DNA from: Peptococcaceae bacterium UBA5356
GTDB lineage: Bacteria; Bacillota; Peptococcia; DRI-13; DTU073
Reading direction: 5' to 3'
Assembly: GCA_002407935.1 (NCBI GenBank)
Contig: DHPU01000037.1
Span: 1 to 20,271, forward strand
Length of the DNA: 20,271 bases
A program made the position numbers and the translations under genes. Shown here one piece after another: positions 1-7,020 of the stretch. The notes beneath the pieces were generated by a model. That model was not told where the DNA came from, made no database searches, and was given only the letters and a program-made list of their open reading frames with translations. Position 1 is the stretch's first letter. The number at the start of each line of letters is the position of its first letter.

Positions 1-1
1 G

Positions 2-2488
2 GAACAGGTACGCAGTTTTGCCGTGAGTGATCATATTGAAATTATGGTGATCAATATTGATGCTTTCCGGAAGAGTTTTGATGATCCGGAGAAAGAAAAC
101 AAGGCTAATATCATCCACAGAGCCAATGACAAATTAAACGGGATGAAACCGATTGAACTAATCAAGGAGACTTATCCTTTTGTGATTATTGACGAACCGC
201 AATCAGTGGACACAACCCCCAAAGCGAAAGATGCGATCAAGTCCTTAAATCCCCTTTGTATTTTGCGTTACTCGGCAACTCATGTGGAAAAGCATAATCT
301 TGTGTATAAGCTGGATGCGGTAGATAGCTTTGCTTTGGAACTGGTTAAACAGATTGAAGTGGCCGGGTTTGAATCAAAGGATTATCATAATCAGGCATAC
401 ATGAAACTATTAGCGGTGGATAATAAAAAAACGCCGATCACGGCGAGAATTGAGCTGGATATCAAGGACAAAAAAGGGAGCGTAATCCGTAAGCCCGTTA
501 CAATTGAGCGTGGGGATGACCTTTATGATAAGTCCGGCGGACGGGATATTTATGAGGGATATCTTGTGAACGAGATTTATTGTGAAATCGGCAATGAATA
601 TGTCTCTTTCGCCGGTAATGGAGATATTTTGCGTCTTGGAAAGGCGGTAGGTGATCTTGATGATTTGACGATCAAGGAACAACAGATCAGAAAAACGATT
701 GAGGAGCATTTGGAGAAGGAACTTGTGCTTAATCGGCTGGGAATCAAGGTTTTAAGCTTGTTCTTCATTGATCGGGTTGCCAACTATCGCTATTATGATC
801 AAGACGGAAATCCGCAAAAGGGGATCTATGCCCAGCTTTTTGAGAAGCATTATACAGAATTAATTAAACAGCCGAAATATCATACCTTGTTTAAAGATAT
901 TGACCTTGACACGGCTGCTGAGGAAGTTCATGGCGGGTATTTTTCGATTGATAAAAAAGGAGTGCTTAAAGATACAAGCGGAGCCACCCTTGCCGATGAG
1001 GATGCTTACAGTTTGATTATGAAGGATAAGGAAAAACTATTATCCTTTGCTACGAAGCTGAGGTTTATTTTCTCTCACTCGGCTCTGCGTGAAGGATGGG
1101 ATAATCCCAATGTCTTTCAAATTTGTACTTTAAATGAAACCAAAAGCGAAGTGAAGAAAAGGCAAGAGATTGGGCGTGGGTTGCGTTTGTGCGTCAATCA
1201 ATCCGGTATCCGTCAGCATGGTTTTACCATTAATACGCTCACGGTTATGGCCAATGAAAGCTATGAACAGTTTGCCGAAACCTTACAAAAAGAGTACGAA
1301 AAAGATGGGGGTATTCGGTTTGGCATTATTGAAAAACATTCCTTTGCCAATCTTCCCGTCAAACAGCCGGACGGCACCGCTAAATATCTGGGACAAGCCG
1401 CCTCGGAGGAGATCTTTCAGCATTTTCAGGAGCAAGGATACATTGATATTTCCGGCAAAGTACAAGATACTCTCAAAATGGCTCTCATAGACAAGAGTCT
1501 GACGGTGCCGTCTGCCTATGAACAGATTAAACCGGAGATTACGGCGTTGGTGCAAAAGGTGAGCGGCGGTCTTAATTTGAAAAACAACCAGGATAAGCGG
1601 AAGATTAAACTGAATAAGCAAATCTATCTTGACCCGGAATTTAAGGAGTTGTGGGACCGCATCAAGTATAAAACTACTTATTCCGTTGATTTTGATAGTG
1701 CCAAGTTGATTGAGGAATGTTGCCGGGAAATGCAGCAAAGTTTAGTGGTGAGTTCGCCCAAGCTGATCTATAGTAAAGCGACCTTGGAGATTAATGCCGG
1801 TGGTGTTACCAATGAAGAGTCAGATAGATATGCTGTGGCCGTGCAAGCCGGGCAGGAAAATCTGCCGGACATCATTGCTTATCTGCAAAACGAAACGAAC
1901 CTGACGCGCAAGACGATTGTGGAAATCCTGCTTAGCAGTAAGACTATTCCTCTTTTTAAGAAGAATCCGCAAAGCTACATGGAACAAGTCGCCCAAATAA
2001 TTACGGCTAAAATGCGTTTAATGATTGTGGATGGCCTTAAGTATACGAAAATCGGTGACCATGAATACTATGCCCAAGAATTATTTCAAAGTGAGGAACT
2101 GGTCGGTTATTTTGAAAAAAACATGGTGGAAAGCAAGAAATCAGTTTATGAATATGTAGTTTACGATAGTAAAAAAGAAGAAAGTTTTGCCCTAGGCTTT
2201 GAAAGAAACAATAGTATTAAGTTGTACGCCAAGCTGCCTAGTTGGTTCAAGATTGCCACACCATTGGGCTCCTATAACCCCGATTGGGCGTTTTTGATGG
2301 AGAAAAACGGTGAACGTAAACTCTATTTTGTGTTGGAGACCAAAGGGGATATCCGGGTTGAAAACCTAAAGCCTTCCGAAAGTGTGAAAATTGCCTGTGG
2401 AAGAAAGCATTTTCAGGCTTTAGGCAGTGAGGTGATTTACAAGGACTCCGATGATTTTAAGGATTTCATGGAAAAAGAGTGGGCATAA
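2..2488 (+). CDS. res: Type III restriction enzyme, Res (helicase-endonuclease) subunit, 5'-truncated by window edge
   Basis: The reading frame is open from base 2, so the gene starts upstream; the GTG at 23 is internal. About 828 residues are visible, against roughly 950-1000 for the family, so only the Walker A end is missing. Numbered from the GTG, superfamily 2 helicase motifs follow in order: DEPQ (motif II, residues 57-60), SAT (motif III, 84-86), an ALREGWDNPN segment (motif V, DNA about 1080-1110) and QEIGRGLRL (motif VI, DNA about 1163-1190). Near the C-terminus, NPDW (about 2276) and ETKGD (about 2336-2350) fit a PD-(D/E)xK nuclease core. In this family Res works with a Mod methyltransferase: it uses ATP to communicate along DNA and cuts unmethylated sites. 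Mod would be expected upstream, outside the window. No stops or frameshifts interrupt the visible part, so the gene may be functional. Confidence 0.93.
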   Translation, partial: EQVRSFAVSDHIEIMVINIDAFRKSFDDPEKENKANIIHRANDKLNGMKPIELIKETYPFVIIDEPQSVDTTPKAKDAIKSLNPLCILRYSATHVEKHNLVYKLDAVDSFALELVKQIEVAGFESKDYHNQAYMKLLAVDNKKTPITARIELDIKDKKGSVIRKPVTIERGDDLYDKSGGRDIYEGYLVNEIYCEIGNEYVSFAGNGDILRLGKAVGDLDDLTIKEQQIRKTIEEHLEKELVLNRLGIKVLSLFFIDRVANYRYYDQDGNPQKGIYAQLFEKHYTELIKQPKYHTLFKDIDLDTAAEEVHGGYFSIDKKGVLKDTSGATLADEDAYSLIMKDKEKLLSFATKLRFIFSHSALREGWDNPNVFQICTLNETKSEVKKRQEIGRGLRLCVNQSGIRQHGFTINTLTVMANESYEQFAETLQKEYEKDGGIRFGIIEKHSFANLPVKQPDGTAKYLGQAASEEIFQHFQEQGYIDISGKVQDTLKMALIDKSLTVPSAYEQIKPEITALVQKVSGGLNLKNNQDKRKIKLNKQIYLDPEFKELWDRIKYKTTYSVDFDSAKLIEECCREMQQSLVVSSPKLIYSKATLEINAGGVTNEESDRYAVAVQAGQENLPDIIAYLQNETNLTRKTIVEILLSSKTIPLFKKNPQSYMEQVAQIITAKMRLMIVDGLKYTKIGDHEYYAQELFQSEELVGYFEKNMVESKKSVYEYVVYDSKKEESFALGFERNNSIKLYAKLPSWFKIATPLGSYNPDWAFLMEKNGERKLYFVLETKGDIRVENLKPSESVKIACGRKHFQALGSEVIYKDSDDFKDFMEKEWA

Positions 2489-2542
2489 TTTTTTATCCTA
2501 AGCTACCCAGTTGATTATGCTTTGAAAGCGAGGGAATGACTA

Positions 2543-2743
2543 ATGTTTAGAGAAATGAGAAGAAGCAAGCAATTATTATCAGTGGATGATACCGTAGCTA
2601 TAATAAACAGATGCACAAATGGTGTTTTGGCGTGTTTCGGCAAAACGATCATTTTTCGCATTGGGGAACAAAACTACCGGGTAAAAAACATCGCCAATCG
2701 CAGGAGAATAAAAAAGACCTCTGCTAGAGAGGTCTTTTTATAA
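2543..2743 (+). pseudogene. N-terminal remnant of a pyridoxamine 5'-phosphate oxidase-like (NimA-type) flavoprotein
   Basis: The 66-residue frame begins MFREMRRSKQLLSVDDTVAI and continues to TNGVLAC. This matches the start of small FMN-binding split-barrel proteins of the PNPOx/NimA type, which normally run about 150 residues and continue with a GDDGYPY-like strand. Here the similarity stops near base 2630. The following residues (FGKTIIFRIGEQNYRVK onwards) are not recognised and run into the terminator hairpin at 2711-2739. The start is supported by an upstream GAGGGA (2531-2536). I read it as a gene beginning left behind by a deletion. A genuine new 66-residue protein is possible but unlikely. 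The family assignment is from memory of the motif, not from a search. Confidence 0.5.
2711..2739 (-). terminator. Rho-independent terminator of the toxin-antitoxin pair, possibly bidirectional
   Basis: A perfect 12-bp stem (AAAAAGACCTCT / AGAGGTCTTTTT) with a 5-nt loop has A and T runs built into its arms, so it can act in both directions. The stop codon of the minus-strand toxin (2738-2740) sits at its base, making it the natural end of that operon. Confidence 0.85.
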
Positions 2744-2986
2744 ATTAACTATCTTATCTACAATGTTAATAAAATCATTATAATCCACTTCTTTCCACTT
2801 TAAAATTGGTTCTTTAAATAAATCATAGTATCCTGGTGGATTTTTAGGAGCTACGGATGTAATTTCAACTATAGTACACCAACCATTATTAAGAGTATTT
2901 AATACTAGCACAGGTCTTACCTTACAGTTTCCACTTCGCCCTTTATAATAAATCAGTGCTGTATAAATATCTCCAATATCTGGCAT
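2738..2986 (-). CDS. PemK/MazF-family toxin-like protein, short and probably internally deleted
   Basis: The 82 residues start MPDIGDIYTALIYYKGR and contain KVRPVLVLN and VEITS. These match the conserved GDI, RPV(L/V)V and (T/S)S elements of the PemK/MazF mRNA-interferase fold. The ATG has AAGGAG (minus strand of 2996-3001) upstream and lies 3 nt after the stop of the antitoxin-like gene, so the two are co-transcribed. The protein is short for the family (about 105-130 residues). After KEPILKWKE it goes directly to DFINIVDKIVNL, which looks like the family's C-terminal helix. I infer an in-frame loss of about 25-30 residues, including the third conserved strand. Family members cleave mRNA unless bound by their antitoxin; whether this copy is active is doubtful. 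The translation frame is intact. Confidence 0.7.
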   Translation of the reverse strand: MPDIGDIYTALIYYKGRSGNCKVRPVLVLNTLNNGWCTIVEITSVAPKNPPGYYDLFKEPILKWKEVDYNDFINIVDKIVNL

Positions 2987-2989
2987 TTG

Positions 2990-3151
2990 TTATTTCTCCT
3001 TATATTTATCTGTTTCAAACCATTCTTTGTGATGAGGATTTTTAGGATCTAATTCAATCATGTCCTTTTTGCCAGTAAGTGGTTGAGCCCTGTTGCTAAT
3101 TTTATTTAACTTAGCTTTAAGGTCATAGTCTTTAGCTAATACTGTAGACAT
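2990..3151 (-). CDS. Small antitoxin-like partner of the PemK/MazF-type toxin
   Basis: This 53-residue, Lys-rich protein (starting MSTVLAKDYDLKAKLNKISN) is encoded directly upstream of the toxin-like gene with a 3-nt gap. I chose the ATG at 3151 because GGGGGAG lies at proper spacing on the minus strand (3155-3161). The frame is open further upstream, but those codons have no ribosome site and overlap the promoter and another gene remnant. No DNA-binding fold (AbrB or ribbon-helix-helix) is recognisable. The antitoxin role is inferred only from position, size and pairing. The usual partner of such toxins binds and blocks the RNase groove with a flexible C-terminus, and the charged tail ending DKYKEK would suit that. 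Confidence 0.6.
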   Translation of the reverse strand: MSTVLAKDYDLKAKLNKISNRAQPLTGKKDMIELDPKNPHHKEWFETDKYKEK

Positions 3152-3184
3152 GTTTTTCTCCCCCTTCTTCCTTTCCTTATCCAT

Positions 3185-3215
3185 ATCATACCACTTTCCG
3201 AAAGAATCACCGCAA
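3185..3215 (-). promoter_or_regulatory. Probable extended -10 promoter of the toxin-antitoxin pair
   Basis: On the minus strand, TGG-TATGAT (3193-3185) forms an extended -10 element about 34 nt upstream of the antitoxin ATG. A weak -35 (TTGCGG, 3215-3210) lies 19 bp further out. The promoter sits within the coding remnant of the DUF3298-like gene on the opposite strand. Confidence 0.45.
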
Positions 3216-3463
3216 TTATTAATCAACAGATTTTGGAGCGGAACGAAGCAGATGATGCGACGCCCGGACTGGAGCCATTTGTCGGTTTTAAACAGGAGCC
3301 CCTTTATGAACTGACCCAAGAAGCGCTGAAGGTGTATTTACTCTATTTTGAGGTGGGTGCTCCGGCCGTCGCCGGCGTAGTTGATTTTGCCATTCCGTAT
3401 CGCGAACTGGCTGATCTTATTGATACCGAGGGGGACTTGTGGAAGGTAATGGGAGTGAAATAA
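3191..3463 (+). pseudogene. C-terminal remnant of a DUF3298-like (RsiV/PdaC-type extracellular) protein
   Basis: In the frame ending at the TAA at 3461, the sequence reads from PLSERITAIINQQILERNEA to the end (DLWKVMGVK). The segment VYLLYFEVGAPAVAGVVDF followed by AIPYRELADLI resembles the DUF3298 end (…YFQPYEIAPYAAG…IPYSEL), a domain of extracytoplasmic proteins such as RsiV and PdaC. The frame stays open upstream only to 3140 and has no start codon with a ribosome site there, while the toxin-antitoxin genes occupy the opposite strand from 3151 down. The N-terminal part, which should hold a signal peptide and DUF4163-type domain, is absent. It appears to have been replaced by the toxin-antitoxin segment. 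The family call is from motif memory, at moderate certainty. Confidence 0.5.
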
Positions 3464-3465
3464 AA

Positions 3466-3711
3466 ATGAAGCAGCCGAAGGTACTGGATAATAAAAAACA
3501 AAATATTTATTGCTTGTTGGGTTTCTTATTGTTGTGTTTAACACTTGTTTTTTCAGGGTGTGAAAAACAAAACAATAATGCAATTAAAGTTATTGATCCC
3601 ACCGGTAGTAAAACCGAGCCTCTAGTTAAGGAAAATGACAGTGTAATTCAAGCCGATGATTCCGCCGGTGGTAATAATGAATCTGTAATAAGCGGGGAAC
3701 AGGGATTTTAG
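3466..3711 (+). CDS. Lipoprotein N-terminus (signal peptide plus linker), probably the front half of a frameshifted gene
   Basis: The 81 residues start MKQPKVLDNKKQN, then a hydrophobic segment (residues 14-30) ending in a lipobox-like FSGC with Cys32. A polar linker rich in Asn, Ser, Asp and Gly follows to the stop TAG at 3709. This is a type II signal peptide with a spacer but no folded domain. The next frame (3711-4676) begins exactly at that stop and supplies a domain without its own signal. Loss of a single T in the T4 run at 3706-3709 would explain the break: with five T, the text reads through as GFLVPRNKEF. The ATG lies 2 nt after the TAA of the preceding remnant, with GGGAG about 12 nt upstream. 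The product would be a membrane-anchored extracellular lipoprotein. Confidence 0.6.
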   Translation: MKQPKVLDNKKQNIYCLLGFLLLCLTLVFSGCEKQNNNAIKVIDPTGSKTEPLVKENDSVIQADDSAGGNNESVISGEQGF

Positions 3712-4676
3712 TGCCTAGAAATAAAGAGTTTTGGTTATTAAATATTGAAACAGAAAGACTTAAGGGTAAATATAAAGACTTTGATTATGAAAGTAATATT
3801 GAGTATATTTCCGCTAGAAGAGCTGATGGTAAACCGATTGGGAAATTCGATAAATATAACCCCAACGAGTTGGCAAGAAAATGGTGTGAATATGAATATT
3901 ATTATCCAGGCGATCGTAAAGAAATTTCTAATGAAGTATTTTTAGAGCTAACGTTTGTTGGAAATGATTTTCTCACTCAACATGTTGTGGCTGATGGGTA
4001 TGTTGGAGGGCCGCATCCGCATATTCGTCATTGGTTAATGACGATTCCCTTTAATGAAACTAATAAGATAGATATTTTTAGTGATTTTATTATGGAAATT
4101 GAGGGAAGAGCTGCCAATAGTGAAGTAAATGGTGTTTCTATTTCAGAGCTGTTAGGAAATGATGCGGAAAGCCAATTTATGGAAGAAGGAGAGGCGTATC
4201 TTGAAAAAGAGGAACTCACTGATGAATATTACATACTAGGTGAGTACTGTTGGGGACTTTTTAGGCAAAATGGAAAGTGGGTTGTTAAAGGTTATTTAAA
4301 ACATGGTTCTGGGGCTGGTAGATACCTTTATGGAATGTTTGATACAAAGATAAATCCACCAAAACAAATAGTTGGACATGATGAGCTATTCCCGAACTGG
4401 GAGGTGATTCAAAAGTTTATTCCCAATGCCAAGGATGCCTTTACATCGCCAGAAAAAGACATGTTAATAGTATTGACGCCGGAAGAATTGCGGGTATATA
4501 CGGATTTCAAAGATGATTTTATCGGCGAAGTTAAATATATAATTGCTTTAGAAGATATTTTTACTGCTAAGGATGAGGAAAAAACAGAAAAGGATGTAAT
4601 TATGGTTCAGTGGGCTATAGGAAATTATACTGAGAAATGGGCTAATGAGGCAAAGAAACATTTAAATGACGATTAA
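3711..4676 (+). CDS. Putative extracellular domain protein, probably the back half of the frameshifted lipoprotein
   Basis: This open frame of 321 codons has only a GTG (3711) that overlaps the preceding TAG. The frame is open back to 3681, past that GTG. It has no signal peptide or membrane segment. The segment DGYVGGPHPHIRHWLMTIPF (residues about 96-115), then IDIFSDFI, is reminiscent of the Y-x-GGAHG…F(D/N) region of DUF4163/DUF3298 proteins, which are usually secreted or membrane-anchored. That similarity is weak and unverified. The composition is acidic (many Glu and Asp). The preceding remnant at 3191-3463 may be a relative, making a former tandem of extracellular proteins. A stand-alone protein made by translational coupling at TAGTG is the alternative, but it would leave the upstream ORF as a bare signal peptide. 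Confidence 0.55.
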   Translation: MPRNKEFWLLNIETERLKGKYKDFDYESNIEYISARRADGKPIGKFDKYNPNELARKWCEYEYYYPGDRKEISNEVFLELTFVGNDFLTQHVVADGYVGGPHPHIRHWLMTIPFNETNKIDIFSDFIMEIEGRAANSEVNGVSISELLGNDAESQFMEEGEAYLEKEELTDEYYILGEYCWGLFRQNGKWVVKGYLKHGSGAGRYLYGMFDTKINPPKQIVGHDELFPNWEVIQKFIPNAKDAFTSPEKDMLIVLTPEELRVYTDFKDDFIGEVKYIIALEDIFTAKDEEKTEKDVIMVQWAIGNYTEKWANEAKKHLNDD

Positions 4677-4848
4677 TTATATGGTGATGACTACTCAAGC
4701 TAAAATCAAGTTTAGATATTATTAGGTCATAGGATTAAAGATTTATGGGCATTATCGGAATCTCTTGATTTCCAAAATGGAAACAACCACTGCACATGGA
4801 GCAAGTATCTTGGAATATAAGCAAAGTAAAAGCAAAGGAGTGGAAAAC

Positions 4849-5036
4849 ATGGCCGTTAGTTGTCAAACAATCATCAATTTTTTAAACCATTGAGGAATTT
4901 GCGTACGGATCTTCCCCAGGGGAGATTAATTCAGAAAATAGTACAAAAGGGGCTAGCCTTATATACAGCACATACTAACCTTGATGCAGCTGTAAGAGGA
5001 GTTAAGGACTTACTACCTAAATTACTTAAATTTTAA
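4849..5036 (+). pseudogene. Nif3-like (YqfO/DUF34) dinuclear metal protein, internally deleted and truncated
   Basis: AAAGGAG (4834-4840) precedes ATG 4849, which encodes MAVSCQTIINFL, the typical start of Nif3-like proteins in Firmicutes. The frame then stops at 4891. In another frame, from 4884, the sequence continues as KPLRNLRTDLPQGRLIQKIV and then QKGLALYTAHTNLDAAVRGV before stopping at 5034. That is the family's segment around residues 70-115, including the H-T-N-L-D-A metal-site motif. About 55-60 codons between the two pieces are gone, and everything after residue about 120 (the family runs about 260-370) is missing. Intact family members are hexameric metal-binding proteins of uncertain cellular role. 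This copy cannot make a functional product. An intact copy may exist elsewhere in the genome. Confidence 0.82.
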
Positions 5037-5055
5037 TATTTAGTAGTAAGTCCTT
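5004..5055 (+). terminator. Long hairpin at the end of the Nif3 remnant
   Basis: AAGGACTTACTACCTAAAT (5004-5022) is repeated inverted at 5038-5055 with one missing base, giving an 18-bp stem with one bulge and a 15-nt loop. The left arm is still coding sequence of the Nif3 remnant. It could act as a terminator, although only TTT follows, or it could be the scar of an inverted mini-duplication. Confidence 0.5.
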
Positions 5056-5209
5056 TATAATTTAGACAGTTAAAAAGTATAATGCCCAATATTTTTATTG
5101 CTACTCAGTCTATTTGACCGCAATTTGTCTTTCCATATTTTAAGAAAAAATGATTATAGACAGCGAAAATATTCTTCCTTAAAGAAAGAAAAAAGAAAGG
5201 ATAATAATA

Positions 5210-5662
5210 ATGAAGAAAAAACTGTTATGGATTTTTGTTCTTATAATATTAATTTCCACTATGATTTTGATCTATAATTACTTCTCTAAAAGTATTACAA
5301 ATGATGATATTGCTGAAGGAAAGCAAGTTGTTAAGAATTTATTTAAAGCTTTAAAAGATGAAGACGTAAAAGGAGCAAATGCCACGCTAGGTAAATATAA
5401 GGAAGGTTTGTGGAACGAATCTAATATAGATGATTGGAAACTTGAATTATTATCGATTGAGTACTTTAAAAACGATCGTTCGCATCTTCCACCGCACAGT
5501 TATAAGCATAATTATGGTCACGGTCCTTACCAATCAATGAGTCTGCTTGTTACCTTTACTGATAATAGCGTTGATAATGAAGATAAAGAAATGAAATGGT
5601 ATTATATACTAGTTAAAGAAACCAAGGATGCTCAATGGAAAATTCACGATTGGGGAGTATAA
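5210..5662 (+). CDS. Membrane-anchored DUF4829-like protein
   Basis: The 150-residue protein starts MKKKLLWIFVLI: a short basic end, then one transmembrane helix or uncleaved signal (residues 5-23) with no Cys for lipidation. The rest should lie outside the cell. Residues 36-60 (EGKQVVKNLFKALKDEDVKG) and the final strand (…WYYILVKE…WKIHDWGV) resemble the start and end of DUF4829, a small NTF2-like extracellular domain found in Firmicutes. Its function is unknown. AAAGGA lies 9 nt before the ATG. A weak promoter, TTGACC (5114) - 16 bp - TATTTT (5136), is possible. It stands alone between gene remnants, is AT-rich and looks intact. The DUF assignment is from pattern memory. Confidence 0.72.
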   Translation: MKKKLLWIFVLIILISTMILIYNYFSKSITNDDIAEGKQVVKNLFKALKDEDVKGANATLGKYKEGLWNESNIDDWKLELLSIEYFKNDRSHLPPHSYKHNYGHGPYQSMSLLVTFTDNSVDNEDKEMKWYYILVKETKDAQWKIHDWGV

Positions 5663-5990
5663 AAAGTTAAAAAACCAGTATATTGCAGATCGTTATTGAC
5701 TTTTCTTTCTCTGACAACAATGAATGAAATCGTGTTTTCGTAACTAGTTTATTAATTTATTCAAGAGGGTGTTTTACCGCCTGTGTTATAAATTTTTAAT
5801 ATATAAAAGTAAACACAAGTTAGTATATTTGATGTGTTTCCACGAACGGGCAAAACAACAAAAACCTATTGATATGTTTCCAATAACCGACGGCTCGAAA
5901 GACATCAATTCAAGCCTCTCGTTCCATGTGGAGACGGTAGTATTGATAACGAGGGTGAATGAGTAGAGGTTCGTAAAGCCCAGTATATAA
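5663..5990 (+). other. Intergenic stretch with no recognisable gene
   Basis: Frames of 65-70 codons exist on both strands (5769-5966 plus, 5786-5998 minus), but neither has a ribosome site or a recognisable protein pattern. I see no RNA gene or repeat here. Confidence 0.5.
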
Positions 5991-6056
5991 GAGGCCACTG
6001 AAAAAGCCGCTGTTAGAGCTTTTAAAACAGCGGCTTTTTCAGTGGCCTCATTTTTT
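5991..6056 (+). terminator. 24-bp perfect hairpin followed by a T tract
   Basis: GAGGCCACTGAAAAAGCCGC and TGTT (5991-6014) pair perfectly with 6026-6049 across an 11-nt loop, then A and six T follow (6051-6056). It is long for an ordinary terminator and lies directly beside the transposase remnant. It may be a terminator carried at the edge of the insertion sequence, or a structural end of it. Confidence 0.6.
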
Positions 6057-6058
6057 CA

Positions 6059-6298
6059 ATTGTTTCAGCCAGTTTTTCGAGGAGTAATTTCTCGGAAATT
6101 TCTCAGTTTATCAAAACTACAGGAGTTGACAAATATGTTAAGAAATTGACCACAATAAAGCTATTCCAACTTCTGTTCTTTGCGCAAGTAGAACAGTACA
6201 GCGGTTTACGGGACATCAGCAATAGTCTCAATCATAAAGATCATAGCCTGTGTATGAAACTGGAATCTATTAGTCATTCGCAGAAGTTTGAACTTTAA
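6059..6298 (+). pseudogene. IS4-family transposase, N-terminal remnant
   Basis: In one frame the text reads SEISQFIKTTGVDKYVKKLT, then KLFQLLFFAQVEQYSGLRDI and SNSLN…LESISHSQ before stopping at 6296. This is the N-terminal part of IS4-type transposases (about 380-450 residues), in which a TTIKLFQLL…AQ…LRDIS segment precedes the DDE catalytic core. The DDE core is completely absent, there is no clear start codon, and the similarity ends just before the stop. It is a dead fragment, and no terminal inverted repeats or target duplication could be recognised around it. Confidence 0.72.
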
Positions 6299-6590
6299 TT
6301 TTTTGTCAAACTTTTATGCAACACTACTGAATATAAATAGATTATTTGGCCAGAAAATCCGAAAAGGATGTAGAATACTCTGTTATTTCACTTTACCCGG
6401 GGATTGGTTGATAGCGGCAGATTAATGCGCCTGGCGGATGGAAGAAAGTATTGGAAAAGTAAGCACTAGATTGGAATTTGTATTAAGAAAAACAGGCATT
6501 GGTTTAGCAGTCACTTCAAGCAATTATGCTTGAATGTGACTTTAGTCATGTGAGGTTCACGCTGTTAACCTAAGTTTTCCGTTTTATATA
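6299..6590 (+). other. Intergenic stretch with no recognisable gene
   Basis: About 290 bases follow the transposase fragment without an open frame of useful length, recognisable protein or RNA. It may be further decayed insertion-sequence DNA, but I cannot show this. Confidence 0.4.
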
Positions 6591-6638
6591 GTACCAAACA
6601 CAAAAACGCTCATTTCTGAGCGTTTTTGTGTTTGGTAC
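6591..6638 (-). terminator. rnpB terminator: perfect 22-bp hairpin
   Basis: GTACCAAACACAAAAACGCT plus CA (6591-6612) pairs perfectly with 6617-6638 around a 4-nt loop (GAAA on the minus strand). The inner stem AAAAACGCTCA/TGAGCGTTTTT has the A/T flanks of a terminator. It lies 3 nt beyond the 3' end of RNase P RNA on that strand. Confidence 0.75.
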
Positions 6639-6641
6639 ATT

Positions 6642-7020
6642 AGCACATGAGTGTGCCTGTAAGCCGAGTTCTGTCCTCCTTGCGGAGTGATGATCATCTA
6701 TCTTGGATGCCAGTTGCCTGACACCTCCAGCGACCTTACCCGGAAGCGGAACGGGCCGTTCCTTTGCTTCTCTATTCGGTCTTGCTCCAGATGGGGTTTA
6801 CCGAGCCGATCAGTCACCTGACCGCTGGTGAGCTCTTACCTCACCTTTCCACCCTTACCTGTGCGGAGTAATCCGTCATCGGCGGTATGTCTCTGTGGCA
6901 CTTTCCTTGGAGTCGCCTCCACTGGGTGTTACCCAGCATCTTGCCCTCCGGAGCTCGGACTTTCCTCAAGTACGGCCTTTCGGCACATGTACCCGCGATC
7001 ATCCAGCATACTCATGTACT
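6642..7020 (-). ncRNA. rnpB: RNase P RNA (class A)
   Basis: On the minus strand the RNA contains the universally conserved GAGGAAAGTCCGAGCTCC block near its 5' end and the ACAGAACTCGGCTTACAG block near its 3' end, the P4 region of the ribozyme that trims tRNA 5' leaders. The ends were set by helix P1: AGTACATGAGTATGC (minus strand from 7020) pairs with GCACACTCATGTGCT (ending at 6642) through G-U wobbles. The resulting 379 nt is a normal bacterial length. Layout and conserved blocks fit the ancestral class A rather than the Bacillus class B. The gene is transcribed away from ilvN and ends at the hairpin 6591-6638. Confidence 0.96.

Noticed and set aside
3152..3319. Longer start for the antitoxin-like gene (109 residues from 3319)
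   Set aside because: The upstream part lacks a ribosome site, covers the probable promoter and is antisense to the DUF3298-like remnant.
3233..3463. A separate 76-residue gene starting at TTG 3233
   Set aside because: The recognisable similarity extends upstream of that TTG, so it is the tail of a longer, broken gene.
5769..5998. Overlapping 65- and 70-codon frames on opposite strands
   Set aside because: No ribosome site, no recognisable motif, and they run into the perfect hairpin; they are treated as non-coding.
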